A stretch of 64,000 nucleotides of DNA, taken from contig NZ_CAAJGM010000011.1 in NCBI RefSeq assembly GCF_900996235.1, forward strand, positions 161,569 through 225,568, read 5' to 3'. Origin of the DNA: Paraburkholderia sp. BCC1885 (GTDB taxonomy: Bacteria; Pseudomonadota; Gammaproteobacteria; Burkholderiales; Burkholderiaceae). A model generated the notes under the pieces. It saw nothing but the letters and a program-made list of their open reading frames with translations. It was not told the DNA's origin and did not search any database. Position 1 is the first letter of the stretch. Every line of letters starts with the position of its first letter. Made by a program: the position numbers and the translations under genes. Positions 18,364 to 27,710 of this stretch are shown in pieces.

Positions 18364-19139
18364 GAGGCTTCGCGCTCCGCTGATGGCGCCATGCCGAAGT
18401 GGGTGCTGGCGCGATGCGCGCGCCGGAATGCATCCAGCGGCGGCAGGATATGGTCGACGGCGAGCGCGACGAAGCCGGCGCGGTCGCCCTCTCTCAACTG
18501 CTCGATCATGGTGGCGTGATGCTCACGCGAATGCGACAGCAAATGCGGATCGCCCACTCCGTACCAGCGGATGCCGGTGGTTTCGACCCACAGCTTTTCG
18601 ATCGTCTCGGCCAGATACTGATTCGGACACATCGCCCAGATGCGCCGATGGAAAGCGTCGTTCAGCACGTTCACCTGCAACAGGTTGCCGGCGTCGAGCT
18701 CGCGGCAATACTCCGCATGGATCGCCTCGATCTGCGCCAGATCGGCAGGTTTGGCCGGCATCGGCACGCGGCTTGCCGCCTCGCGCTGCAGGATCATCCT
18801 CACCTCGTAGATCTGCTCGACCTGCTGCAGCGAAAAATCCCGCACGATCACACCGCGATTGGGCCGCCGCGTGACGAGCCCCATCCGCTCCAGATGCACG
18901 AGCGCCGCCCGCGACACATGGCGGGACACGCCGAATTGGCCGCTGATTTCCTCTTCGACAAGCCGCTGATGCGGCCGCAACCGGCCAATGATGATGTCCG
19001 ACTTGATGCTGTCGATCAGTTGCGCCGCCTGAGCGTCGGTTTTCGTGACCAAACCTGTTTCCCTATAAGTTTTTCTGGAACGGCTGACCGCTCCACGCGA
19101 GCGGCCTGGACGCGCGCAAAAACCGGCCGGACGCCCCAT
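18360..19139 (-). CDS. GntR family transcriptional regulator (FCD domain)
   Basis: The frame gives 259 residues from ATG 19139, but the first 29 residues (rich in Arg, Gly and Pro) are not typical. A TTG at 19052, preceded by AGGGAAACAGG, would give a normal 230-residue protein. The winged helix covers QLIDSIKSDIIIGRLRPHQRLVEEEISGQFGVSRHVSRAALVHLERMGLV and the FCD domain follows (FHRRIWAMCPNQYLAETIEKLW, SHSREHHATMIEQLREGD). It is coupled to the MBL gene and divergent from the operon at 19301. It probably controls both, using the palindrome at 19179-19202. Confidence 0.88.
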   Translation of the reverse strand: MGRPAGFCARPGRSRGAVSRSRKTYRETGLVTKTDAQAAQLIDSIKSDIIIGRLRPHQRLVEEEISGQFGVSRHVSRAALVHLERMGLVTRRPNRGVIVRDFSLQQVEQIYEVRMILQREAASRVPMPAKPADLAQIEAIHAEYCRELDAGNLLQVNVLNDAFHRRIWAMCPNQYLAETIEKLWVETTGIRWYGVGDPHLLSHSREHHATMIEQLREGDRAGFVALAVDHILPPLDAFRRAHRASTHFGMAPSAEREAS

Positions 19140-19178
19140 CGTATGTGACGCATTTTACCGGCCGAAAGTGGCCACAGT

Positions 19179-19220
19179 ATTGGCGTTTACCTTGACGCCA
19201 ATATGGTTGACAAAATTGTC
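19179..19220. promoter_or_regulatory. Divergent promoter/operator region upstream of the ABC-hydrolase operon
   Basis: A perfect 8-bp inverted repeat ATTGGCGT/ACGCCAAT (19179-19186 and 19195-19202, 8-nt spacer) is followed by GACAAAATTGTC (19209-19220), a second imperfect palindrome. A weak -35/-10 pair TTGGCG-N16-TATGGT (19180-19207) overlaps the first repeat. These are candidate sites for the divergent GntR regulator. Confidence 0.5.
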
Positions 19221-19300
19221 GCCAAAATCGAAACTCGGTCTCCATCGGCTCCGGATCGCCGGAAAACGATCTGAAGAACACAAAAAAGGAATGTGGAGAC

Positions 19301-20098
19301 ATGAATCGACGGGCCGACATCAACGGCATCCAGACCCGCTACACGCTGACCGGCAACCCCGGCGCGCCGACGGTGATCCTGAGCCATGGGCTCGCCGCCG
19401 ACCTGTCGATGTGGGCGCCGCAGCTCGACGTGCTGGCGCGCTCCTTTAACGTGCTGTGCTACGACATTCGCGGCCATGGCTGCAGCAGCGCTACTCCCGG
19501 CGACTACTCGCTCGCGCTGCTGGCACACGACGTTCTCGCGCTCATGGATAGCCTCGGCATCGACCGCGCGCATTACGTCGGTCTGTCGCTCGGCGGCATG
19601 ATCGGCCAGCAACTGGGCGCCTGGCACGGCGAGCGGCTCGCCAGCCTCACCCTGTGCGCGACTACCAGCACGGCGCCGAAAGCCTCGTGGGATGCGCGCG
19701 TCAACGAAGCCCGCGCGCGCGGCGTCGCGCCGCTCGTCGAAGCAACCGTCGACCGCTGGGTCACCCCCGATTTCAAACGCGAGCAACCGGCACTGATGGC
19801 GCAAATGCGCGCCATGGTGCTCGGCACCTCGCTCGACGGTTATGCCGGCAGCGCCGCCGCGATCCGCGACATGGAACTGGCGCCGGTGCTCAGTCAGATC
19901 AAGGTTCCGACGCTGGTGGTCGCCGGCGCGGCGGATACCTCGACGCCGCTGCCCATGCTCGAACACATCGCCCACTCGATTCCCGGCGCAGAATTGCTGA
20001 CGGTATCCGACGCGGCGCACATGCCCACCATGGAGCGGCCCGACATCTGCAATCCCGCGCTCGAACGCTTCCTGCTCGCGTGTTCGCGCGACCAGTAA
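19301..20098 (+). CDS. Alpha/beta hydrolase (3-oxoadipate enol-lactonase-like)
   Basis: A 265-residue alpha/beta-hydrolase fold protein. Motifs are the oxyanion segment LSHGLAADLSMW near residues 27-38, the DIRGHG strand, the nucleophile elbow GLSLGGM (Ser near residue 94), the acid in AGAADTSTP and the histidine in AAHMPTMERP. The pattern matches PcaD-type enol-lactonases, although many related hydrolases act on other esters or lactones. It is first in a plus-strand operon with an SDR 23 bp downstream and a sugar-type ABC importer. Confidence 0.9.
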   Translation: MNRRADINGIQTRYTLTGNPGAPTVILSHGLAADLSMWAPQLDVLARSFNVLCYDIRGHGCSSATPGDYSLALLAHDVLALMDSLGIDRAHYVGLSLGGMIGQQLGAWHGERLASLTLCATTSTAPKASWDARVNEARARGVAPLVEATVDRWVTPDFKREQPALMAQMRAMVLGTSLDGYAGSAAAIRDMELAPVLSQIKVPTLVVAGAADTSTPLPMLEHIAHSIPGAELLTVSDAAHMPTMERPDICNPALERFLLACSRDQ

Positions 20099-20121
20099 CC
20101 TCATTTATTCAGGAGTCCCTC

Positions 20122-20880
20122 ATGGCAGGCCGTCTCTCCGGAAAACGCATCATCATTACAGGCGCTATCGGCAATATCGGCAAGGAAGCGGCGCGCAGCT
20201 TCGTCGCGCAAGGCGCACGCGTCGTGATCGGCGACATCGCCGAGGACGCGGGGCGCGCGGTGGCCGCCGAACTCGGCGATGCGGCGCATTTCGTGCAGGT
20301 GGACGTGACCAGCGAAGCGAGCGTCGCCAACCTGATTGCTCAGGGCTCCGAATGGTTGGGCGGCCTCGACGCCCTCGCGCAGAATGCCGGCTTGCAGCGC
20401 TCCGGCGCCATCAGCGAATTCGATCAGGCAAGCTGGGACGCGCTGTTCGCGGTCAACGCGCGCGCTCATTTCTTCGGGGCGAAGCACGCTATCCCGCATC
20501 TGAAGCGCTCGGGCAAAGGGTCGATCATCAATATGTCGTCGCTGGCGGGCAAGCGCGGTGGTCCGGGTCTGGTGGCGTATTCGGCGTCCAAGGGCGCGGT
20601 CGTCGCTTTCACCACTGCGCTCGCGCTCGAACTCGCGCCGGACAATATCCGAGTGAATGCGATCTGCCCCGGCTGGGTGGACACCGCCTTCAACCAGCCC
20701 GCCATCGACTTCATGGGCGGCGCCGACGCCCAGCAGCAAAAGATTGCCGCGCTCGTGCCGCTCGGCCGCCAGGCAAGCGCCGTCGAAATCGCGCCGCTAT
20801 TCGTCTATCTCGCCTCCGACGAATCGGCCTACGTGACCGCGCAGTCGTTCGGCATCGATGGCGGTGTCTACAATGGCTGA
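20122..20880 (+). CDS. SDR family oxidoreductase
   Basis: A 252-residue short-chain dehydrogenase. ATG 20122 has AGGAG at 20111-20115 and gives MAGRLSGKRIIITGAIGNIG; the frame also stays open upstream inside the hydrolase gene. Catalytic Ser is in NMSSLAG and the Tyr/Lys pair in YSASKGAV. The C-terminus SFGIDGGVYNG is typical. It overlaps the next gene by 8 bp, so it is coupled to the ABC ATPase. It likely oxidises the compound imported by that system or released by the hydrolase. Confidence 0.93.
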   Translation: MAGRLSGKRIIITGAIGNIGKEAARSFVAQGARVVIGDIAEDAGRAVAAELGDAAHFVQVDVTSEASVANLIAQGSEWLGGLDALAQNAGLQRSGAISEFDQASWDALFAVNARAHFFGAKHAIPHLKRSGKGSIINMSSLAGKRGGPGLVAYSASKGAVVAFTTALALELAPDNIRVNAICPGWVDTAFNQPAIDFMGGADAQQQKIAALVPLGRQASAVEIAPLFVYLASDESAYVTAQSFGIDGGVYNG

Positions 20881-22408
20881 CGCCCTCGCCACGTCTGCGG
20901 CGGCGTCCCGCGCGGGCGCGCCGAAAATCCTCGACATCCAGGGCATCGCCAAATCGTATGGCGCGACGGTCGCGGTGCGGCGCGTCTCGTTCGATATCGA
21001 ACCCGGCGAGATCCACGCGCTGCTCGGCGAGAACGGCGCGGGCAAATCGACCATCGTCAAGGTGCTCTCGGGCATCGTCTCGCCCGACACCGGCACCCTC
21101 ACGCTCGATGGCCGCGCCTATGCGCCGGCCGATCCGATGGCCGCGCGCGCCGCCGGTGTGTCGACCGCGTTTCAGGAACTGAGCCTGCTGCCCAACCTCA
21201 GCGTCGCCGAAAACCTGATGTTGCCGCGTCAGGCGAAGGGCAAAGCCGGGCTCGTATCCGTGGCGCAAAGCGAAGCGCGCGCCGCCGCCATGCTCGCGGA
21301 ATACGGCCTCGGGCATATTCATCCGGGTGTGTACGTGCGTTCGCTGTCGCTGGCGGAAAAGCAGCGCATCGAAATCATGCGCGCCGTCGCACGGCATCCG
21401 CGCCTGCTGGTGCTGGACGAACCGACCGCTGCGCTCTCCGATCCCACCTGGCTATTCGATATTCTCGAACGCATCACCGCCGCCGGCACCGGCGTGCTGT
21501 ATATCTCGCACCGGCTCTCGGAAGTGCGCCGCCTGTGCCGCCGCGGCACGGTGCTGCGCAACGGCGAAAGCATCGAGACGGTGTCGCTTGCCGGCATCGC
21601 CGATGCGGGCATCTTCAAGATGATGGTCGGCTCGGCCGCGCGCGATACCCAGACATCGCGTAGTACACCGAAACAGGTGCGGGCCGAAGCGTTCGGTGTG
21701 ACCAGCCTGTCGGGCGGCACCGTGGCCGATATCACGCTGAGCGTCGGCAAGGGCGAAATCGTCGGTGTCGCCGCGCTCGAAGGCCAGGGCCAGCGCGACC
21801 TGTTCCGCATGCTGGCGGGAATCACGCCGGCGCGCGGCGGGCAAATCCGCATCGACGGCAAGACCGTCAAGCTCTCGAACCCGGCTGATGCCGCGCGAGC
21901 CGGCATCGGCTTCGTTCCCGAAGAGCGCAAGACCGAAGGCGTATTTCTCGGCCTGCGTACCGATAGCAACATGACGCTGCCCATCCTCAACCGGCTGGGC
22001 CGCTTCGGTGTCGTCAACGGAGCGCGCGAGAAAGCGGCGGTCGATCAGCAAGCCGGCCGGGTCGACCTTGCAAGCCGTTATCTGAAGCTGAAAATCGGCG
22101 CGCTGTCCGGCGGCAACCAGCAAAAGGCCCTGATCGGCCGCGTGCTGATGTCGGGCGCACGGCACCTCGTGCTGTTCGATCCCACGCGCGGCGTCGATGT
22201 CGGCACCAAAGCGGTGATCTACGACGTGATCCGCGATTTCGTCGCGCAAGGCGGCGCGGCGCTGGTCTATTCCACCGAACTCGCCGAACTGATTCATCTG
22301 GTGGACCGCTGCGTGGTGATCTATCAGGGACTCGTGGCGGGCGAAGCGTCCGGCCCGGATCTCTCCGAGCCGCGACTCGTCGCCCTCGCCGCAGGACATG
22401 GAGCCTGA
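20873..22408 (+). CDS. Sugar-type ABC transporter ATP-binding protein (RbsA/MglA family)
   Basis: A 511-residue tandem ATPase. Start at ATG 20873 overlaps the SDR stop; an in-frame ATG at 20858 is possible but less likely. The first half has Walker A GENGAGKST, an unusual signature LSLAEKQRIEI and Walker B LLVLDEPTAAL. The second half has the degenerate Walker A (EGQGQRD) usual in this family, plus LSGGNQQKALIGR and LFDPTRGVDVG. It energises the two permeases immediately downstream. The operon combines it with hydrolase, SDR and amidohydrolase genes, so the cargo may be a sugar-like or lactone compound. Confidence 0.94.
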   Translation: MADALATSAAASRAGAPKILDIQGIAKSYGATVAVRRVSFDIEPGEIHALLGENGAGKSTIVKVLSGIVSPDTGTLTLDGRAYAPADPMAARAAGVSTAFQELSLLPNLSVAENLMLPRQAKGKAGLVSVAQSEARAAAMLAEYGLGHIHPGVYVRSLSLAEKQRIEIMRAVARHPRLLVLDEPTAALSDPTWLFDILERITAAGTGVLYISHRLSEVRRLCRRGTVLRNGESIETVSLAGIADAGIFKMMVGSAARDTQTSRSTPKQVRAEAFGVTSLSGGTVADITLSVGKGEIVGVAALEGQGQRDLFRMLAGITPARGGQIRIDGKTVKLSNPADAARAGIGFVPEERKTEGVFLGLRTDSNMTLPILNRLGRFGVVNGAREKAAVDQQAGRVDLASRYLKLKIGALSGGNQQKALIGRVLMSGARHLVLFDPTRGVDVGTKAVIYDVIRDFVAQGGAALVYSTELAELIHLVDRCVVIYQGLVAGEASGPDLSEPRLVALAAGHGA

Positions 22409-22414
22409 GCATTC

Positions 22415-23434
22415 ATGAACACGATCGTTCCCACTTCCGAATCCACCACCCCTGCCACCCCGCTACGCCCCGACGCGTGGTATCGGCGCGTGCTCGGTGA
22501 CGGCACTACCATCATCGTGGCGATCCTCGTCGTGCTCACGGTGATCTTCGCCGCGACCCAGGCCGACGCGCTCAGTGCCGGCGTCATCACCGACATTCTC
22601 AACAACAGTCTGCCGCTCGCGCTGGCCGCGGCCGGCGGCACGCTGGTCGTGCTGACGCGCGGCTTCGACCTCTCGGTGGCAGGCGTCGTCTCGCTGACCA
22701 ATGTGCTGGTTGCCGTGCATGGCGGCGACGGTCCGTGGGGTGCCCTCGAAGGCGCGGCGATCGCGGTGGCCGCCGGTGCGCTGGTCGGCGCCATCAACGG
22801 CTATCTGGTCGCGTACTGGAAGCTGCAGTCGATCGCCCTCACGCTCGCCACCATGATCGTCTGCTCGGGCGTCACGCTGCTGATTCTCGACGCGCCCGGC
22901 GGCAACGTCTCCGATTTCATGACCTATACGATGACCGATCGCATCGGCAAGCTCGTGCCGGTTGCGCTGGTGATTGCCGGCTGCGTGTATGCGCTGTGGC
23001 GCGCGCTGCGGCGCACCGACTGGGGCGTGGGCGTCTACGCCACCGGCGCCGATGAAACCGCCGCCGTGCTGGCCGGCGTGCCGGTGCAACGCGTGAAGCT
23101 GCTGGCCTACATTCTGGCCGGGGTCTGCTACGGCCTCGCCGGCTTCATGCTGACCGCCCTCACTTCGACCGGCACGCCCAACGCGGGCGAGCCCTACCTG
23201 CTGCTGGTGTTCGCGGCGATCGCGCTCGGCGGAACCTCGTTTGCGGGCGGCCGTGGCGGCGTGGCCGGATCGATGCTCGGCGCACTGACGCTGACGCTGC
23301 TGCAAAAGGTGTTGTTTTCCACCGGCGTGTCGTCGTTTTACACCGGCATTTTTCAGGGCGTCGTCATGATCGCGGCGGTCGTCGTCGCGGTGTTCTTCGC
23401 CCGCATCAGCAACCGCGGGGAGGCCCACGCATGA
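22415..23434 (+). CDS. Sugar-type ABC transporter permease (RbsC family)
   Basis: A 339-residue inner-membrane permease with eight to ten hydrophobic segments. Family motifs are GGTLVVLTRGFDLSVAGVVSLTNV and the C-terminal FAAIALGGTSFAGGRGGVAGSMLGAL. It starts 6 bp after the ATPase gene and overlaps the next permease gene by 4 bp (ATGA). The two permeases presumably form a heterodimer. Length is normal. Confidence 0.94.
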   Translation: MNTIVPTSESTTPATPLRPDAWYRRVLGDGTTIIVAILVVLTVIFAATQADALSAGVITDILNNSLPLALAAAGGTLVVLTRGFDLSVAGVVSLTNVLVAVHGGDGPWGALEGAAIAVAAGALVGAINGYLVAYWKLQSIALTLATMIVCSGVTLLILDAPGGNVSDFMTYTMTDRIGKLVPVALVIAGCVYALWRALRRTDWGVGVYATGADETAAVLAGVPVQRVKLLAYILAGVCYGLAGFMLTALTSTGTPNAGEPYLLLVFAAIALGGTSFAGGRGGVAGSMLGALTLTLLQKVLFSTGVSSFYTGIFQGVVMIAAVVVAVFFARISNRGEAHA

Positions 23435-24474
23435 CTCAGGCACCCTTGACCAACGGCCGCCCCGCCGATACGCGTAGCGGCGACGCCGCACACGGCCTGT
23501 TTGCCCGGCTCGACCGCGACATCCGCACCGCGATTGCCCTGTTTGTAATTTCGTTCGCGCTGATCGCCGCCTCGCGCGTGCTCGGTCCCAACTTCGGCAG
23601 CCTCGCGCAGATGAAGGCGATCCTCGTGATCTCCAGCTTCCTGATGGTGGTCGCCTTCGGCCAGCAGATGGTGATTCTGCTCGGCGGCCTCGACCTGAGC
23701 GTCGCGTCGATGATGACGCTCGGCGGCGTGCTCGCCTTCAAGTGGATCGGCGGCCCGGATTCGAACGTCGTGTGGGGCGTGCCGGCGATTCTCGCGATAA
23801 CGGCCGCGCTCGGCGCATGCAGCGGCATCGGCGTGAGCCTCGTCAAGATTCCGCCGTTCATCATGACGCTGGCGATGGGCGTGATCCTGTATGGCGTCAC
23901 GCTCGGCTTTACCCAGGGTACGCCCTCCGGCCAGCCCTCCGCGGCGCTCTCCGCGCTGTTCGCCGGCACACCGCTCGGCGTGCCGGTTTTGTATCTGATG
24001 GCGCTGGGCACCGCCGCCTGCTGTTTCCTGCAGATGCGCACGAGCTTCGGCCGCAAGGTCTATGCGCTCGGCACCAATCCGACCGCGGCCTTCGTGGCGG
24101 GTCTCCCCGTGCATCGCCTGACGATTGCCACCTATGCGATCAGCGGCGCGAGCGCGGGCCTCGCCGGCATCCTCATGCTCGGATATGTGCGTGGCGTGAC
24201 GCTGACGCTGGGGCAGAGCTACCTGTTGCCGTCGGTGGCGGCGGTGGTGATCGGCGGCACTTCGATCGTCGGCGGCCGCGGCATTTATCTCGGCGCGGCG
24301 GCCGGCGCCATTTTGCTGACCACGCTGTCGACCATCGTCTCCTCGCTCGGCATCGCGGAAGGCTGGCGCACGATCATTTGCGGCGCCGTGATTTTTGTGG
24401 CCCTGGTGCTGTTGCGCGACGACCTCGCGCTTCTCATCAGGCGCAGTAGTTCCAGCAGCAGAAAACAACCTTAG
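23431..24474 (+). CDS. Sugar-type ABC transporter permease (RbsC family)
   Basis: A 347-residue permease, second of the pair. It carries GQQMVILLGGLDLSVASMMTLGGV and VIGGTSIVGGRGIYLGAAAGA, the conserved permease motifs, and multiple hydrophobic helices. The 4-bp overlap with the upstream permease gene implies coupled translation. The binding-protein gene follows after 37 bp. Confidence 0.94.
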   Translation: MTQAPLTNGRPADTRSGDAAHGLFARLDRDIRTAIALFVISFALIAASRVLGPNFGSLAQMKAILVISSFLMVVAFGQQMVILLGGLDLSVASMMTLGGVLAFKWIGGPDSNVVWGVPAILAITAALGACSGIGVSLVKIPPFIMTLAMGVILYGVTLGFTQGTPSGQPSAALSALFAGTPLGVPVLYLMALGTAACCFLQMRTSFGRKVYALGTNPTAAFVAGLPVHRLTIATYAISGASAGLAGILMLGYVRGVTLTLGQSYLLPSVAAVVIGGTSIVGGRGIYLGAAAGAILLTTLSTIVSSLGIAEGWRTIICGAVIFVALVLLRDDLALLIRRSSSSSRKQP

Positions 24475-24511
24475 AGACCGGACCACCCGGACGCCATACG
24501 GAGGAAACACG

Positions 24512-25738
24512 ATGTTCCGCAAAACCTTCCAGCGCTGCGCCTATGCGCTCGCCACCCTTGCCATGCTGGCCGGCTCGACCGTGCCGGCCCAGGCCCAGAC
24601 GCCGCCGAAGAAATTCAAGGTCTATCTGAGCATGAGTTACAGCGGCAACGGCTACCAGACCGAAACCTCGAATCTGATCAAGGCGCTCGCCGCCACGCCG
24701 CCGTATGACAGGCTCGTCGATCTGAAAACGGTCATCTCCGGCACCGACGTGCAGGCGCAGGCGGCGGCGTATCAGAGCATGGTCTCGGCGGGCGCCGACG
24801 CGATCATCACGTTTCCGATCTCCGCCACCGGCCTGAATCGCGCGATTCACGAGGCGTGCGAAAAGCACGTGCTGGTCTACACGTATAGCGGCACGGTAAC
24901 CGAGCCTTGTGCGCGCACGGTCAGCTACATCACGGCGGGTTTCGCGCCGAACACCGCGCAATGGATCGCCAACAAGCTGAATGGCAAAGGCAACGTGTTC
25001 ATCGACCGTGGCGTGGCGGGCAATTCCGTCGACAAGATGAACTACGATGGCGCGATGAGCGTGTTCAAGAAGTATCCGAACATCAAGATCGTCGCCGAGT
25101 ACTATGGCATGTGGAACAGCCAGACCACGCAGCAGGAAACCGCCAAGGCGCTCGCCGCTCACCCGGACGTCGATGCGATCTTCGGCGAAAACGGCGAGGA
25201 CGGCATCGTCGCGGCGATGCTCGCGAGCGGCCAGAAGAAACTCGTTCCGGTGACGGGCGAGAACACCAACGGCTTTCGCCTCGCGCTCGCCAACGCGGAT
25301 CTGCGGCAGCGCGGGCTCGATGGAATTTCTTCAGGAGACCCGATCAATGTGTCCGGCTACGCGTTCAAGCTGATGATGGAAGAGCTGACCGGCAAACGCA
25401 AGGTGACCGTGCACAACATCGAGTATCCGTTGCCGTGGGTTCCGGCCGCCAAGGTCAAGGTGTGTACCGGCGATACCTTTGTGAACGGCTGCAACGCCTT
25501 CCCGTCGACCAAGGTGCCCGATTCGTTCAATACCGAAGTGTTCGATCCGGTTCTGACGCCTGAGTTGTCGCTGAATTCGGCGCTGCATGGCACGCCGACG
25601 CCGGGCGCGACCATCCAGCCGCTGCCGGCCAATGTCGTCAAGGAAGCGCCCGATGTGCCGGGTGTTAACTGTCAGCACTGCCAGGCACCGGCGGATCTAT
25701 TCAAGCTGACGAAGGTATCGGTAACGGCAAATCCGTAA
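24512..25738 (+). CDS. Sugar-type ABC transporter substrate-binding protein
   Basis: A 408-residue periplasmic binding protein. ATG 24512 follows GAGGAAA and opens a signal peptide MFRKTFQRCAYALATLAMLA ending near AQA-QT (residue 29). The type-1 periplasmic fold is seen in KVYLSMSYSGNGYQTE, SAGADAIITFPISATGLNRAI, DAIFGENGEDGIVAAML and DGISSGDPINVSGYAFKLM. It is about 80 residues longer than RbsB-type proteins; the C-terminal extension carries a CQHCQAP Cys pair. The operon's ligand is unknown. Confidence 0.92.
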   Translation: MFRKTFQRCAYALATLAMLAGSTVPAQAQTPPKKFKVYLSMSYSGNGYQTETSNLIKALAATPPYDRLVDLKTVISGTDVQAQAAAYQSMVSAGADAIITFPISATGLNRAIHEACEKHVLVYTYSGTVTEPCARTVSYITAGFAPNTAQWIANKLNGKGNVFIDRGVAGNSVDKMNYDGAMSVFKKYPNIKIVAEYYGMWNSQTTQQETAKALAAHPDVDAIFGENGEDGIVAAMLASGQKKLVPVTGENTNGFRLALANADLRQRGLDGISSGDPINVSGYAFKLMMEELTGKRKVTVHNIEYPLPWVPAAKVKVCTGDTFVNGCNAFPSTKVPDSFNTEVFDPVLTPELSLNSALHGTPTPGATIQPLPANVVKEAPDVPGVNCQHCQAPADLFKLTKVSVTANP

Positions 25739-25831
25739 GCGCTCCGGCAGATGATTGAATGGGCGCCGTGCTGGCGGCGGCGCATCACCAATGCCGGTTT
25801 TTCCCGGCGCAATGGAATGGAGGTTTCGATC

Positions 25832-26725
25832 GTGACCACCCCGGTGACCATCCCCGTGTGCGACCCGGCGCGGCCGCTCTCACGCACGCCCAGGCGCCTC
25901 CTGCCGGCCGGTGCGGTCGATTGTCATTTTCATGTGTTCGGACCGGCCAGCGAATGGCCGTATGCGCCGGGCCGCAGCTATACGCCGCCTGACGCCACGC
26001 TGGCCGACTATGAACAGCTTGCCGAGACCTTCGGCATTGGCCGCGCGGTCATCATTCAGCCGAGCCCCTACGGCATGGATAATCGCCGCAGCCTGCAGGC
26101 CGTCGCCGATAGCCGTCTGCCGATGCGCGCGGTGCTGGTGGTCGAACCCACCGTCACCGCGGCCGAACTCGCCGAATACCATCGTCTCGGTGCGCGCGGC
26201 GTGCGCCTGAATCTGCTGTTCGGCGCCGGGCTCGCAATGGAAACCGCCGACGCGCTCGCGCAGCGCATCCGCGAATTCGGCTGGCATTTGCAGTTTCTCG
26301 CGGACGTCTCGACCATCGACGCCCTGCCGCGCCTCGTCGAACGTTTGCGCGTGCCGGTGGTATTCGACCACCTCGGTCATGTGCCGGCACAAAAAGGACC
26401 GGCCGATGCGGGCTTTCAGAATCTGCTCGCGCTGGTGCGCGAAGGCCTCGCGTGGGTGAAGCTGTCCGGCACCTATCGCAGCACTGCTCTTGCACACACG
26501 CCTTACGAAGACACGCGGCCGTTCATCGATGCCCTGATCGAAGCAAATCCGCACCAGCTCGTGTGGGGGACCGACTGGCCGCATCCCTCGATTGCCGTGC
26601 CGATGCCCGACGACACCGACCTCGTCGACCAGTTCGACACATGGGTCGACGACGAGGCGCTGCGACAGGCCATCTTCGTGGCCAATCCGGAGCGGCTTTA
26701 TGGCTTCGAGCCTCACCTCGGCTAA
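25832..26725 (+). CDS. Amidohydrolase family protein (2-pyrone-4,6-dicarboxylate hydrolase-like)
   Basis: The GTG at 25832 has GGAGG 8 nt upstream, giving 297 residues; ATG 25817 is an alternative. It is a TIM-barrel metal-dependent hydrolase: AVDCHFHVFGP near residues 28-38 gives the first His-x-His pair, DHLGHVPAQ and WGTDWPHPS give later ligand positions. The pattern fits the LigI/PDC hydrolase group, which hydrolyses cyclic esters. As part of the hydrolase-SDR-ABC operon it probably opens or cleaves a lactone intermediate. Confidence 0.88.
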   Translation: MTTPVTIPVCDPARPLSRTPRRLLPAGAVDCHFHVFGPASEWPYAPGRSYTPPDATLADYEQLAETFGIGRAVIIQPSPYGMDNRRSLQAVADSRLPMRAVLVVEPTVTAAELAEYHRLGARGVRLNLLFGAGLAMETADALAQRIREFGWHLQFLADVSTIDALPRLVERLRVPVVFDHLGHVPAQKGPADAGFQNLLALVREGLAWVKLSGTYRSTALAHTPYEDTRPFIDALIEANPHQLVWGTDWPHPSIAVPMPDDTDLVDQFDTWVDDEALRQAIFVANPERLYGFEPHLG

Positions 26726-26825
26726 CGGCTCGCCCAGACCTCTGCCCTGCACGTTCTTCGTCAATTTGTTACTCTCGCATCGAACCACCTATTCTCACGA
26801 TGCAAGGACGCAAGGAGCGTGAAGC

Positions 26826-27698
26826 ATGAGCACTGACGATTACCTGCCGCCGAAGGTCTGGACCTGGGACAAGGAGAGCGGCGGCCGGTTCGCCAACATC
26901 AACCGCCCCATTTCTGGCGCGACGCACGACAAGGAATTGCCGGTCGGCGCGCATCCACTGCAACTCTATTCGCTCGCCACGCCCAACGGCGTAAAAGTCA
27001 CGGTGATGCTCGAAGAATTGCTGGCGCTCGGCCACAGCGGCGCGGAATACGACGCGTGGCTGATCCGGATCGGCGATGGCGAGCAGTTCGGCAGCGGCTT
27101 CGTGGGCGTGAATCCGAACTCCAAGATTCCCGCTTTGCTCGACCGCAGCGGACCCAAGCCGATCCGCGTGTTCGAGTCCGGCGCGATTCTGCAATACCTT
27201 GCCGAGAAATTCGGCGCCTTTTTGCCTACCGAGGCGAGCGCGCGCGCCGAATGCCTCTCATGGCTGTTCTGGCAGATGGGCAGCGCCCCCTATCTCGGCG
27301 GCGGCTTCGGCCATTTTTATGCGTATGCGCCGAGCAAAATCGAATATGCGATCAACCGCTTTGCGATGGAAGTCAAACGCCAGCTCGACGTCCTCGACAA
27401 GCAGCTCGCCGCCAACGAATACATTGCCGGCAGCGAATACACGATTGCCGATATGGCCATCTGGCCGTGGTACGGCGGCCTCGTCAAGGGCTGGCTGTAC
27501 GAGTCGGCGGAATTTTTGTCCGTTCAGGAGTATCAGCACGTGCAGCGCTGGGCCAATCTGATCGGCGAACGGCCGGCGGTGAAGCGTGGCCGCAAGGTGA
27601 ACCGCGTCTTTGGCGAACTGTCGGATCAATTGCATGAACGGCATGATGCGGCCGACTTCGAGACACGCACGCAAGACAAGCTGGCTGCGGGGAAGTAG
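26826..27698 (+). CDS. yghU: Glutathione S-transferase, YghU-type disulfide-bond oxidoreductase
   Basis: A 290-residue GST of the Nu class. The N-terminus MSTDDYLPPKVWTWDKESGGRFANINRPISG, the thioredoxin-fold domain (HPLQLYSLATPNGVKVTVMLEE, NPNSKIPALLD, FESGAILQYLAEKFG) and the C-terminal helical domain closely follow YghU. YghU reduces disulfides and organic hydroperoxides using two bound glutathiones. It lies 100 bp after the amidohydrolase gene in the same direction and may be a separate housekeeping gene. Confidence 0.92.
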   Translation: MSTDDYLPPKVWTWDKESGGRFANINRPISGATHDKELPVGAHPLQLYSLATPNGVKVTVMLEELLALGHSGAEYDAWLIRIGDGEQFGSGFVGVNPNSKIPALLDRSGPKPIRVFESGAILQYLAEKFGAFLPTEASARAECLSWLFWQMGSAPYLGGGFGHFYAYAPSKIEYAINRFAMEVKRQLDVLDKQLAANEYIAGSEYTIADMAIWPWYGGLVKGWLYESAEFLSVQEYQHVQRWANLIGERPAVKRGRKVNRVFGELSDQLHERHDAADFETRTQDKLAAGK

Positions 27699-27710
27699 CA
27701 GGCGTTGCGG

